Shown here: positions 23,056 to 31,320 of the stretch, piece by piece
Numbering within the stretch: position 1 is the first letter of the stretch
Layout of the letters: the number at the start of each line of letters is the position of its first letter
Made by a program: the position numbers and the translations under genes
DNA from: Candidatus Microgenomatus sp.
GTDB taxonomy: Bacteria > Patescibacteriota > Microgenomatia > UBA8517
Length of the DNA: 48,018 bases
Direction of reading: 5' to 3'
Assembly (NCBI GenBank): GCA_020724555.1
Contig: DYGT01000001.1
Location: 129,197 to 177,214 of the forward strand
Notes under the pieces: generated by a model
The model's input: only the letters and a program-made list of their open reading frames with translations
The model's database searches: none
What the model was told of the DNA's origin: nothing

Positions 23056-24291
23056 TTGTTTGTTTTTTTAACCTTGATAGTCATTATCTTTCAATCCGCC
23101 CCCTCCCTTGCCTTAGAAAAAATTGATCCAACCAATAAAAGCTCTGTTTCTATTGCTGGTAAAACCTACTCAGGAAAGCCAGTTTACCTTCTTAAAGACA
23201 ATGAGGTCATTCAATCTGCCAAGTCAGACTCCAGTCGGAAGTTTTTCTTCGCCCTGAATGATCTAACTGATGGCAATTATACCTATACTGTCGAGGTATG
23301 TAGCTCAGAAGAAAAAGATAAGTGTAGAAATGAAAATATCGTCATCACGATAGATCAAACCCCTCCCCCTAAGCCAGAAATTGCTTTACCTGACAAATTG
23401 CCTAACGATAGCGAAGAAGAAATTACTATCAAGGGTGTTTCTGAGCCTAATGTTAAAATTGTAGCCTCTGTCCAGGATAATGAGCTACCTCCTACCACAA
23501 CCAATGATAAAGGCGAGTTTGAGATTAAAACCGGTTTGGTTTTAGGGGCTAACACCATCAACATTAAGGCGGTTGATGCCGTTGGCAATGAAAGCGCAGT
23601 GGGCGGAGCTTCTGTGAACTTTAATCCTTCAAGGTATAAAGCAAAAGTAATCAATGTTATTGATGGTGACACCATCAAAATCGAGGGTGGTCAAGTAGTC
23701 AGGTATATTGGAATTGATACTCCTGAGACAGTTCATCCCAGTAAACCAGTTCAATGTTATGGCAAAGAGGCTTCCGATAAAAATAAAGAGCTGGTTGAAG
23801 GCAAGGAGGTCAAGTTAGAAAAAGATGTTTCTGAAACCGACAAATACGGCAGGCTTTTAAGGTATGTTTGGCTGGGTGATATGCTGGTGAACGAATACCT
23901 GGTTAGGGAAGGTTATGCCCAATCAAGCAGTTACCCTCCAGATGTAAAGTATCAAGATAGATTTGTCGAAGCTCAAAGGCAAGCCAGAGAAGAGAAAAAG
24001 GGGTTATGGGGAGATATTTGCAATGCCCAACTTACTCAGACGCAACAAGCCCAGCAACAGACCACTACATCAACTCAGAATACACAACCGATCATCAAGC
24101 AGACAACGACTCCTGCTCAAACCCAGGCTCAACCTTCTAACCAAACTTCAGGAAGCTATACCTGCGATTGCTTTAAGACTTGTTCTCAAATGTCATCTTG
24201 TGCCGAAGCTCAATACCAGCTGAATGTTTGTGGTTGTAGAGCAAGGGATGCAGACGAGGACGGCGTCGCTTGTGACAGCGATTGCCAGTAG
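23056..24291 (+). CDS. Secreted thermonuclease (SNase) with Ig-like and Excalibur domains
   Basis: From TTG at 23056 the protein has 411 residues: a signal helix (1-22), a beta-rich region with two Ig-like segments (25-190), a staphylococcal-nuclease domain (about 195-325; VINVIDGDTIKIEGG, RYIGIDTPET, DKYGRLLRYVW), a Gln/Thr linker and a C-terminal Excalibur calcium-binding domain (DADEDGVACDSDC). It probably degrades extracellular DNA or RNA for nutrient gain. The frame stays open upstream to 22969 and reads KKVPGFRSGRWWKALIASGF, which looks like a genuine cytoplasmic lead, so the natural start may be a non-standard ATA at 22990. Confidence 0.85.
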   Translation: MFVFLTLIVIIFQSAPSLALEKIDPTNKSSVSIAGKTYSGKPVYLLKDNEVIQSAKSDSSRKFFFALNDLTDGNYTYTVEVCSSEEKDKCRNENIVITIDQTPPPKPEIALPDKLPNDSEEEITIKGVSEPNVKIVASVQDNELPPTTTNDKGEFEIKTGLVLGANTINIKAVDAVGNESAVGGASVNFNPSRYKAKVINVIDGDTIKIEGGQVVRYIGIDTPETVHPSKPVQCYGKEASDKNKELVEGKEVKLEKDVSETDKYGRLLRYVWLGDMLVNEYLVREGYAQSSSYPPDVKYQDRFVEAQRQAREEKKGLWGDICNAQLTQTQQAQQQTTTSTQNTQPIIKQTTTPAQTQAQPSNQTSGSYTCDCFKTCSQMSSCAEAQYQLNVCGCRARDADEDGVACDSDCQ

Positions 24292-24329
24292 GTGCAATAA
24301 AACGCTCAGGTTAGGGATAGCAAAGCAGC

Positions 24330-24614
24330 TTAACAATCTTTCAAAACGCTATCTTGAAGAAGTCGGAAAAGCAAATAGAAATGTTGAGAGTGATCAAACT
24401 CAGAGAGCCTAATTTGTCGAAGTTGCCTTTTACCCGTTATTCTTTCTCTAACAACCGCACCTCTTTCAAAGTGGTTTTCCATGATCTGCCTCAAAGTAGC
24501 ATCTTCTGGGAGGCTACTGAGGTGATCCAACTCCTCCTGAAGATAACCCCTAAGACCAGCAACGGCATCATCACTTAGGTGGAAATTCTTAGCAACATCG
24601 GGAAGCAAGCTCAT
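24330..24614 (-). CDS. Hypothetical protein, possibly a fragment
   Basis: About 94 residues from the ATG at 24612-24614 (MSLLPDVAKNFHLSDDAVAG); an earlier ATG adds eight. It is soluble and mostly helical, with balanced charge and protein-like composition, but I recognise no family. It lies convergent to the nuclease gene and could be a remnant of a larger gene. The plus-strand frame over the same bases is less protein-like. Confidence 0.35.
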   Translation of the reverse strand: MSLLPDVAKNFHLSDDAVAGLRGYLQEELDHLSSLPEDATLRQIMENHFERGAVVRERITGKRQLRQIRLSEFDHSQHFYLLFRLLQDSVLKDC

Positions 24615-24658
24615 TTTCCACTCTACATGGGCTTTCAAGTCTCGGACTGCCAGCTAGA

Positions 24659-24706
24659 ACGGGCACCTCAAGCGACCGAGGTGCCTAGAATAGCCCGTAT
24701 TTTTAT
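24659..24706 (+). terminator. Intrinsic terminator with nested stem
   Basis: An inner stem GCACCTC/GAGGTGC (24663-24669, 24678-24684) sits within an outer ACGGGC/GCCCGT pairing (24659-24664, 24693-24698), followed by ATTTTTATT. It probably ends transcripts from the nuclease gene. Confidence 0.6.
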
Positions 24707-25468
24707 TCAAAAAGGCTGTTTTGGAAGTCCAACATTATAACCGTTTTTACCCCTAAAAAATGCCAGTTCTAACCCATGTTCTGCGCCTTAAAACACTCCA
24801 CTTTTGCTATATAAGAGAGATAAATTTAGAGTAGCTAGGGGTGGAAACTCACGATTTGTTAATATTTACTGTGCCAATTGCTTTTTCTTCTGTACCAAAA
24901 AGATGGTCCTGGTCCGCTCAAAAGATTATATCTAAGATCGAATCTTTGAGCTTGAAGATCTGGCTAGATTGCAAGATATTGGAAATATCAAAGAAATACC
25001 AAATTTGATTTGTAGCAATTGCAATACCGTTACTGGAACACCTTATATTTATGAAAAAGAAAATAGACATGCAATACTTCTAAATCCACACAATTTTACA
25101 AAGAAGCTAAAAAAGAATTAAGGGTAAGGCGGACAATCAGTGTGTCCTTCTTTGCCTTCCTCAAAATATCTACCATCTACAGTATCACAAACTCTTATCC
25201 CAGTTCTTTAAGCATATTGTTCAGAAGAAAGTTGTCTTTCATCATAACCAATTACTTTGACATGAGAGGCTAAATTATCAAGAAAAGAGTAGTCGCGGAA
25301 AAGCAGTGGAAACAAAGAGAAGTGCAAGTAGATGGATTACTTAAAGGCATTTCTGGAATTTATGGCGGAATGCAGTTTATTGCAGGAACAGCACTTCCAC
25401 AAGTAAAAGTCTTGAAGCTCCCGAAGAAACTGAATAGTAAATATTTTGAGGGTTTACTTACTACTTCT
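24707..25468. other. Gene-poor decayed stretch
   Basis: No intact gene. On the plus strand, 24940-25121 reads without stops and ends LICSNCNTVTGTPYIYEKEN ... TKKLKKN-stop, with a Cys-x2-Cys, but it lacks a credible start. On the minus strand, 25128-25195 encodes a short VCDTVDGRYFEEGKEGHTDC piece before a stop. On the plus strand, 25277-25454 reads open (GLLKGISGIYGGMQFIAGTA) with no start. These look like shreds of several lost genes, in keeping with a decayed island. Confidence 0.4.
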
Positions 25469-26596
25469 TTATATGTATTTGTTATAAAGTTCGATGTGTG
25501 AATTCAGAACGTTAATTTGTTTATATCTTTCCTGAAATGCCGAATACGCTTTTTTAGACAAAATCATCTGATTTTCGATATTGTCTAGTAAAAATAATAT
25601 TTTGTTAGCAAGTGCTTTTGTGTCACCTCGGTCTACTAAAATACCAGATCTTGATTTACTAAAAAGCTCGAGATTTCCGCCTACCTTAGTTGCGATTATA
25701 GCTCTTTTTCTGACCATTAACTCAAGCATTGCGATAGACATTCCCTCAAAGAGGGAGGGCTGTACAAAAATGTTGTGCTTTTGGGAAACATTATCTATCC
25801 CAACGATTGGCTCATATATTCCTTCAAAAAAGATGTTATTTTCTAACCCAAAACACTTAACTAGATATTTGAGACGTTCTTCATCCCGTCCCATGCCATA
25901 TATATGAGCTGTCGAATTGGAAGTTTTTTTTACAACAAAACTCATGGCAGCGATTAGATAATCAATTCCTTTTTCAGGGGATAACCTGCTTATGCAGCCA
26001 ATCGATTTATTTTTTGCGTCATTTTTTGATATGAAGTCAATTTTTTTCTTAGGGGCGGGGATAAAGTGAGGAAAAATCACCACTTCCCCTTCATAACCAA
26101 GAAATCTTTTTATACCCCTAGACGAGGCCTGACTCCATGCAATAATCGCATCAAATTTATTTATTTTTTCAAATAAGTCATTAGAGTACCAATGCTTAGT
26201 ATCAGGACCAGGAGTTGTCATTTCAGTAGCAACTATTGGAATTGATTGCCTGTTGGGTGTTTCAAGCCAGATTTTAACCAATTTTCCCATCGGGCATGAA
26301 TGAATTATGTCAGGTTTCCATTTATTAAAATCTTTAACCAACTGCTGTGTGAGAGTTTTTTCGGGGGTTCTATCTTTCCTATCTTTGTAATGTAGTTTCG
26401 AGAAAGTTGTCTTTATGTCATGTTTCTTAAGTAAATTAATCCAATATTTGTTTTCCGGTTCTACTCCACAATATACTCGAACATCTACTTCTGCAGACTT
26501 GAGCGATAACGCTAGTTGGTTGATATAGTATTCAACTCCTCCAATTTCATTCAAGAAATCGGCAAAAATGGCGACTCGTTTGGGTTTCTTACCCAT
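25469..26596 (-). CDS. Glycosyltransferase family 4
   Basis: About 375 residues from the ATG at 26594-26596; a TTG six codons earlier is less likely. It has a GT-B fold. The N-terminal part begins VAIFADFLNEIGGVEYYINQ. The C-terminal nucleotide-sugar domain carries SIGCISRLSPEKGIDYLI and FVQPSLFEGMSIAMLELM, the E-x7-E region typical of GT4. It transfers a sugar from an NDP-sugar in the cytoplasm, probably for a surface glycan. No signal or membrane segments. It is divergent from the HD gene and convergent with the decayed stretch. Confidence 0.85.
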   Translation of the reverse strand: MGKKPKRVAIFADFLNEIGGVEYYINQLALSLKSAEVDVRVYCGVEPENKYWINLLKKHDIKTTFSKLHYKDRKDRTPEKTLTQQLVKDFNKWKPDIIHSCPMGKLVKIWLETPNRQSIPIVATEMTTPGPDTKHWYSNDLFEKINKFDAIIAWSQASSRGIKRFLGYEGEVVIFPHFIPAPKKKIDFISKNDAKNKSIGCISRLSPEKGIDYLIAAMSFVVKKTSNSTAHIYGMGRDEERLKYLVKCFGLENNIFFEGIYEPIVGIDNVSQKHNIFVQPSLFEGMSIAMLELMVRKRAIIATKVGGNLELFSKSRSGILVDRGDTKALANKILFLLDNIENQMILSKKAYSAFQERYKQINVLNSHIELYNKYI

Positions 26597-26644
26597 TGTG
26601 ATATATTGTAACAAATATTTTTGTTGTTATGTTAAAATTGTCGT

Positions 26645-27172
26645 ATGAGATCATATGAGGATAGTCAAAGAATCGAGAAAGCTATAAAATATCTAGCGTT
26701 ACAAGTTGATAGGTCTGGTAATAATCCTAAGCCAGTGATATTCCATAGTGTAAGAGTAGCGCTGAGCTTGGATAGATACGAATATCCCACTGAGGTTGTG
26801 GTAGCGGCATTATTGCACGATCTGCTTGAGGATACGAAAACTAATCTAGAAGACATTGAAAAAGAGTTTGGACAAGAAGTTGCCGCACTTGTGAGGGCAA
26901 ATAGTTTTGATAAATCCATTACAGATAAAAAGCAAAGATATATCGAAGCTTTCGATCGTTGTCTAAAAGCGGGCAAGGGTGCTCTTTTGATAAAAACAGC
27001 GGACATTCTCGATAACGCTGATTACTATTCTCTGGTAAAAGATCAAGAAGCATATAAAGGTTTAATAGACAAGCTTGAGTATTTTATGAACCTAGCAAAA
27101 AAGTCTCTGGAAGGTGAGCCAATATTTAGTGATTTGCAAAATAAGCACAAGATTTTAGTGATCAAAGGATAA
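26645..27172 (+). CDS. HD-domain protein, (p)ppGpp hydrolase-like
   Basis: A 175-residue single-domain protein like the hydrolase half of RelA/SpoT or MESH1. The metal ligands are His34 (VIFHSVRVAL), His58-Asp59 (LLHDLLEDT) and Asp120 (LLIKTADILDN). There is no synthetase or TGS domain, so it would only degrade (p)ppGpp or a related nucleotide, making it a small alarmone hydrolase candidate. TAAAAT at 26633-26638 precedes the ATG by 6 nt, again the leaderless layout. It sits between two glycosyltransferase genes. Confidence 0.8.
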   Translation: MRSYEDSQRIEKAIKYLALQVDRSGNNPKPVIFHSVRVALSLDRYEYPTEVVVAALLHDLLEDTKTNLEDIEKEFGQEVAALVRANSFDKSITDKKQRYIEAFDRCLKAGKGALLIKTADILDNADYYSLVKDQEAYKGLIDKLEYFMNLAKKSLEGEPIFSDLQNKHKILVIKG

Positions 27173-27181
27173 TGCTACAAG

Positions 27182-28195
27182 TTATATTTTCTTTTTCGCT
27201 GAATAAATATCGTTTTTCTTAAGCCAGTCTTTAATAAATTGAACTTTTTTACGGAGTTCTTGTGTTGTGTATGATTCTGGTCTGGGTAATATTCTCCATT
27301 TATTAGTTTTCTCATCTAGTTCAAAACGAATAAAACCAAAAAAGGCATCCTTCAAGTCTAGTCCTGGGCATTTATCATAAAAATAACACGCGTTTCTCAT
27401 GTTCATGACAATGTCTTCTTGTTTGTGTGTCCTAAATGCATTTGTAATTGCAGGGGGACTTTCTAAATGATAAGCAATAGCGTTTTTGAGATATGTTGGT
27501 TTGAATCCTTTGCGAAATAGTCTGTAAGCGAGTTCCCAATCCTCATTACCCCACCCATAATAGTTTTCATCAAAATATACATAACTAGATCTCTTAACAC
27601 TCAAATTGCAGCTAAAACAAGCCTTCCATGGATGTTTGGAATTTAACCATTCTACTCTTTTATTATCTTCAAACATATTTCTTTTTATGCTTTCGTCGTC
27701 AATTTCCCAGTCAGATGCGAGCTTATCTAGCACTTTTTGAGTGCTGTTTTTTTCTATAAAAGAAATATTTTTTTCATTAATGACACCTCTCCACAATCTA
27801 TTGCCAGCAACGAGCAAATTATGCTTGGATTTTTGATGAGCTTTAAAATGCCTTTCCACCAAGGATCTATCTGGGATCATATCACCATCAAGAAAAAGTA
27901 GAATTTTACCCTTTGCAATTTTAATGCCGTTATTTCTAGCTTCTGTTGGTCTGATTCCTTTATCTTGTTGCCAAACGTATTTGATAAATACATTAGTATC
28001 CTTTGCAATTTTTTCAACTGTTTTGAACATTGAAGGTGTTGAACCATCATCTGTGATAATTATTTCGTAATCACAACTTGTTTTTTGGGCAAGAAGAGAT
28101 TGGAGAATTAGTTTGACTGTAATACCTTGATTGAAACAGACTACAATTACACTAAGATCTGGTTTTTTTCTTTTAAGTAAGTCTTTATTTATCAT
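27182..28195 (-). CDS. Glycosyltransferase family 2 with galactosyltransferase-like C-terminus
   Basis: A 337-residue GT-A fold enzyme. SVIVVCFNQG and IIITDDGS form the nucleotide-binding part, FLDGDMIPD near 105 holds the DxD metal motif, and YFDENYYGWGNEDWELAYRL matches the GT7-like C-terminal acceptor motif seen in polysaccharide and chondroitin-type synthases. Cytoplasmic, with no membrane helix. It probably adds a hexose during surface glycan assembly. It converges with the HD gene; the 5' side meets an IS-truncated gene on the other strand. Confidence 0.85.
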   Translation of the reverse strand: MINKDLLKRKKPDLSVIVVCFNQGITVKLILQSLLAQKTSCDYEIIITDDGSTPSMFKTVEKIAKDTNVFIKYVWQQDKGIRPTEARNNGIKIAKGKILLFLDGDMIPDRSLVERHFKAHQKSKHNLLVAGNRLWRGVINEKNISFIEKNSTQKVLDKLASDWEIDDESIKRNMFEDNKRVEWLNSKHPWKACFSCNLSVKRSSYVYFDENYYGWGNEDWELAYRLFRKGFKPTYLKNAIAYHLESPPAITNAFRTHKQEDIVMNMRNACYFYDKCPGLDLKDAFFGFIRFELDEKTNKWRILPRPESYTTQELRKKVQFIKDWLKKNDIYSAKKKI

Positions 28196-28244
28196 AAGTT
28201 TAAATTGAGCCCATGATATGGTATTATACGGCTTATATAAACAC

Positions 28245-28349
28245 TATGCAAAAGAATTATATAAAAAATCATATTCAATTTTCGTCGGGATTTCAGAAAA
28301 TCGACGAAAAAGACTTTGAGGTTGTGGAGAGAAAGAGTGTCGGACACCC
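28245..28349 (+). pseudogene. AdoMet synthetase-like gene truncated by IS copy 1
   Basis: Thirty-five codons (MQKNYIKNHIQFSSGF, then FEVVERKSVGHP) run straight into the IS end at 28350. VERKSVGHP resembles the N-terminal VERKxxGHPDT motif of the archaeal-type S-adenosylmethionine synthetase family, where the His-Pro-Asp segment binds ATP. Only the first tenth of such a gene remains and the rest is not in the window. The assignment rests on one short motif. Confidence 0.5.
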
Positions 28350-28380
28350 TGTCAAGTACCCCTTTTGGTAGACACGAATT

Positions 28381-29181
28381 CTAATACAGGTGTTTGTGTT
28401 TGAAAACGTTTGGTGGCATCTTTAGGGTTGTATGAATACGCTGGTTGTTGTAATAGAAAATTACTTGGTGAATTGCCTCAATAAGCTCTCCTGGTGTTTC
28501 AAATCTCTCAAATTCAAGCCCCAAGTCAGTCTTGAAATTATTGTAAAAGCTCTCCTGGTAGCCATTTTCCCAGGGGCTACTTTTCTTGCTCATTGATATT
28601 TGTATTCCTAATTTACCCATAAGCTCTGAGTATTCTTTTGAGCAGTACTCACTCCCTTGATCTGTATGTACCACTTTAGGCAAACCAGTATTTAGTACTG
28701 CATCCCAAAAGGCCTCAAGCACAAACTCCTTTGTGTGCTTGGTTGAGATACTCCAGCCAACAATCTCTCGTGTAAAAAGGTCCATAAAAGTGGCAAGATA
28801 GACAAATCTTTTGTTCCACCTCAGATATGTAAAGTCCCCAACATAAACAATTCCTGAACTCAATGGGCAGAGGCCTTTGATAAGATTTTGGTACTCTGCC
28901 TCTGGTCTCCTCTCATCCCTCCTTTTTCTCCACCTTGCTTTTCTTTTGTATGGTTTAATTCCATATAGTTTCATGACTCTTCTGACTCTCTTCTTGCCAA
29001 TACATAAGGCTAGAGCTATTCTTCTGTGGCCATAGCTGGGGTGGGCTGACATCACAGAAAGGATTTGTTGCCTCAAGACCTCATCTTTTGATACAAGTTT
29101 TTGTACCTTGTAAACAGAAGCCCTTGATAATCCAAGAACAGCACAAATCCTTTCCTTGTTGAAAGAAGGAAACCTAGTCAC
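28381..29181 (-). CDS. IS3-family transposase OrfB (DDE integrase domain), copy 1
   Basis: A 266-residue transposase subunit. An HTH_21-like segment (about 40-85; HPSYGHRRIALALCIGKKRV) is followed by an rve integrase core with the DDE residues in VGDFTYLRW, VVHTDQGSEY and WENGYQESF. It starts at GTG overlapping the orfA stop by one base (TAGTG). The same frame is open further upstream through an A8 run at 29204-29211 within orfA, so an OrfAB fusion by -1 frameshifting is likely the active transposase, as known for IS3 elements. Identical to the copy at 33254. Confidence 0.9.
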   Translation of the reverse strand: MTRFPSFNKERICAVLGLSRASVYKVQKLVSKDEVLRQQILSVMSAHPSYGHRRIALALCIGKKRVRRVMKLYGIKPYKRKARWRKRRDERRPEAEYQNLIKGLCPLSSGIVYVGDFTYLRWNKRFVYLATFMDLFTREIVGWSISTKHTKEFVLEAFWDAVLNTGLPKVVHTDQGSEYCSKEYSELMGKLGIQISMSKKSSPWENGYQESFYNNFKTDLGLEFERFETPGELIEAIHQVIFYYNNQRIHTTLKMPPNVFKHKHLY

Positions 29182-29450
29182 TAACCCCTTGAAGACATCT
29201 CTCTTTTTTTTAGCTTTGTCAAATCCATTGTAAGAGCCCCAACTATGGCTTTTAATTCCTCATTTTCCCTCCTCAGTCTCCTCACCTCCATTACACTGGC
29301 ACCAGAATCTGCTTTCCCCCTCAGCCAATAGTAAATAGTCTTTGTACTCACTCCATAATCCTTTGACACATCAACTACCTTGGCTCCACCTTTAATTTTA
29401 GATATGATCTCCTCTTTGACTTCTTTTGATATTCCTGCCAACTTAACCAC
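29181..29450 (-). CDS. IS3-family transposase OrfA (HTH), copy 1
   Basis: An 89-residue DNA-binding subunit. A helix-turn-helix (VVDVSKDYGVSTKTIYYWLR, about 26-45) is followed by a leucine-zipper-like coiled coil (MEVRRLRRENEELKAIVGAL), the usual IS3 OrfA layout for binding terminal repeats and dimerising. The A8 slippery run lies near its 3' end. Expressed alone, OrfA usually represses transposition. Confidence 0.9.
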   Translation of the reverse strand: MVKLAGISKEVKEEIISKIKGGAKVVDVSKDYGVSTKTIYYWLRGKADSGASVMEVRRLRRENEELKAIVGALTMDLTKLKKREMSSRG

Positions 29451-29507
29451 CCCCTAGTCAGTAAGATTCATTTTAGAATCTGTGTCTACTTTAATGGGTA
29501 CCTGTCA

Positions 29508-29820
29508 GGCCATCCTCTGTTACCCATTCTGCACCGTGCTTGCCGTTGTATTGGGTGCAGTGGTAGTAGTGATAAGTCTTACCACTTTTCTTAATTTTCC
29601 TTTCAGGGGTTATCAAACAACCGCAATCGGCACACCTAATCAAACTTCTGTATAAGAACGGCAAACCAGCGTATTTGAAGTGCTTTTTATGGTGTCCTGT
29701 TTTAATCTCTTGGACTTTATCAAACAGCTCTTTGCTTACCAAAGATTCGTTTCCGGTTAAGCCTAATATTGCCTTTGCCGGAGATTTACCAGGTTTATCT
29801 GGAACGAGAAGGTTATTCAC
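29508..29820 (-). pseudogene. Serine recombinase, central fragment truncated by IS copy 1
   Basis: About 104 codons cover the end of the recombinase domain and the zinc ribbon of a large serine recombinase: ESLVSKELFDKVQEIKTGHH, RCADCGCLITPERKIKKSGK and YHYYHCTQYNGKHGAEWV. The zinc ribbon keeps its cysteines. The frame ends within the IS; the N-terminal catalytic domain has been replaced upstream by an old transposase remnant. Strand and order fit an original gene whose C-terminus is now at 22543-22855. Confidence 0.75.
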
Positions 29821-29826
29821 CTTGCA

Positions 29827-30132
29827 ACTTTTATTGGTTTGTTTACAAGGGAAATTGTGGGCTGGTCAGTTTCCACCAAACACACTACAGAACTAGTAAT
29901 CGAGGCTTTCTTATAGATACTATACCTAATAACGGGAAGGCCGTTTATTGTTCATACTGACCAAGGGAGTGAGTACATATCTAAAAATTGGGCTCAGCTT
30001 ATGGAGAGTTTAGATATCAAAATTAGTATGTCAAAAAAGGCCTCACCTTGGGAGAATTGATATCAGGAGAGCTTCTTCAACAACTTTAAAACTGACCTGG
30101 GACTGGAATTTGAGAGATTTGAGACATCATTA
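29827..30132 (+). pseudogene. Decayed IS3-family transposase (orfB) remnant
   Basis: Translated in one frame, this reads TFIGLFTREIVGWSVSTKHT, VHTDQGSEYISKNWAQL, SMSKKASPWEN and SFFNNFKTDLGLEFERFET, clearly a relative of the intact OrfB here but not the same element. Two in-frame stops (TAG and TGA) interrupt it and the first half is missing. Further transposase-like shreds (PTKFRQRSVSNFLRKSVLKG) follow to about 30230. It is an older insertion than the two intact copies. Confidence 0.75.
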
Positions 30133-30351
30133 CCCAAAGAATCCACTTATCACCTAGAACCACACCAACCAAATTCAGACAAAGATCCGTTTCAAACTTT
30201 CTCAGAAAGAGTGTATTAAAAGGGGTAATTGACAACTGCGCGTATACGGTTAACTCCGGCCTTAATAATTCTTTTTGCTAACACTCTTGATAGTCTTAAA
30301 AATTATCTTAAGAAAAAAAGACTTAAAATCATTCTTACAAAGGCATAGATT

Positions 30352-31320
30352 TTATGGTGAAGAACTAAAATCTGTTCTTCTAGGATGATTCCGATGTTTG
30401 AAATACTCATAAGGTCCAATTAAGTTTCCAGCTATCCCTGCAAGTAGAATGTTTGCAGGAAGGGGATATCTTCCGGCTAAGCTTCGCAACATTCTGGAAG
30501 CATTTTGACCTGGCCGATAAACTAGTTGAAACAAACTCCTTGCGTCACCAAATTCCACGAAAAACTTCGTGTGGATTGCTGTGTCACTAATTCCATAAAC
30601 ATAAAGTTTTGATTTTAGTTCTTCCATAGTATCGGGGTGGTGATGAGCAACAACTGCCGTAGGATCATAAACAACCGTATGGCCATGTTGCAATACCTTA
30701 TATGTTAAATCTAGATCAGCTCCAGCACCTCCAATAGGTTCACCAGGGCCAAATCTTTCGTCATGTCCTTCTATCTCTTGTAGAACTTCTCTTTTTACCA
30801 CATGGTTTGCTCCCATAGTCACAAGTTGTACCGGCACTCCATGTAAGTAAAACCTATTAAAAAATTCTGGCCCAGCTACGATTCGTTTAGTTCCCTTGTC
30901 AAGTGCACCTTTCTTTTCCCACTTTTCTTGAGCTTCTGTTGTAGTCTCTGCTGCTATAACTCTACCAGATACATAAGCCACACTTTCTTCAGAAAAATTA
31001 GACATTAAACGATCCAGCCATTGTGAGTTAAGAACTACAATATCGTCGTCAAGAAACGCTATATATTTACTAGGGAGATTATCAATAGCTAAGTTCATAG
31101 CAGTACTTTTTCCCAAGCCTTTTGCAGGTATATACTCAGCAGGATACGAAAGCGTAACTTGCCTTGTGTCAGGAGTAGAGCTGCTATCTACAACGACGGG
31201 CTTAAAATCACTTCTCTCAAGGTATCCAAAATCTTGCAATGAGCCCAATAGACGATCAACATTATCAGGTCTATCCTTTGTCGGAATTATAAGTGATATT
31301 TCCCGCTGCTCTGCACTCAT
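30352..31320 (-). CDS. Glycosyltransferase family 2
   Basis: A 322-residue GT-A enzyme. ISLIIPTKDRPDNVDRLLGS opens the nucleotide-binding fold, YIAFLDDDIVVL near 88-99 supplies the DxD-type motif, and GAGADLDLTYKVLQHGH is the acceptor/catalytic segment. A weakly hydrophobic C-terminal stretch (about 285-305) may associate with the membrane. It is the third gene of a tight minus-strand operon after an ITPase-like and a kinase-like gene, with its start overlapping the kinase stop (ATGA). The link to nucleotide enzymes suggests an unusual sugar-nucleotide donor. Confidence 0.85.
   Translation of the reverse strand: MSAEQREISLIIPTKDRPDNVDRLLGSLQDFGYLERSDFKPVVVDSSSTPDTRQVTLSYPAEYIPAKGLGKSTAMNLAIDNLPSKYIAFLDDDIVVLNSQWLDRLMSNFSEESVAYVSGRVIAAETTTEAQEKWEKKGALDKGTKRIVAGPEFFNRFYLHGVPVQLVTMGANHVVKREVLQEIEGHDERFGPGEPIGGAGADLDLTYKVLQHGHTVVYDPTAVVAHHHPDTMEELKSKLYVYGISDTAIHTKFFVEFGDARSLFQLVYRPGQNASRMLRSLAGRYPLPANILLAGIAGNLIGPYEYFKHRNHPRRTDFSSSP

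Larger units (their letters stand above)
28350..29507 (-). mobile_element. IS3-family insertion sequence, copy 1
   Basis: A 1158-bp element, seemingly identical to 33223-34380. Its ends form imperfect 26-bp inverted repeats (20 of 26 matching) beginning TGTCAAGTACCC and TGACAGGTACCC. It carries orfA and orfB. The flanks (CCC on the left, GGCC on the right) show no target duplication, so it may have recombined after insertion. Confidence 0.9.

Noticed and set aside
29827-30132. TGA at a conserved Gly position in a transposase remnant, suggesting UGA=Gly recoding as in Gracilibacteria
   Set aside because: A TAG also interrupts the same frame, and intact genes such as 5369-6070 end at TGA. The element is simply decayed.
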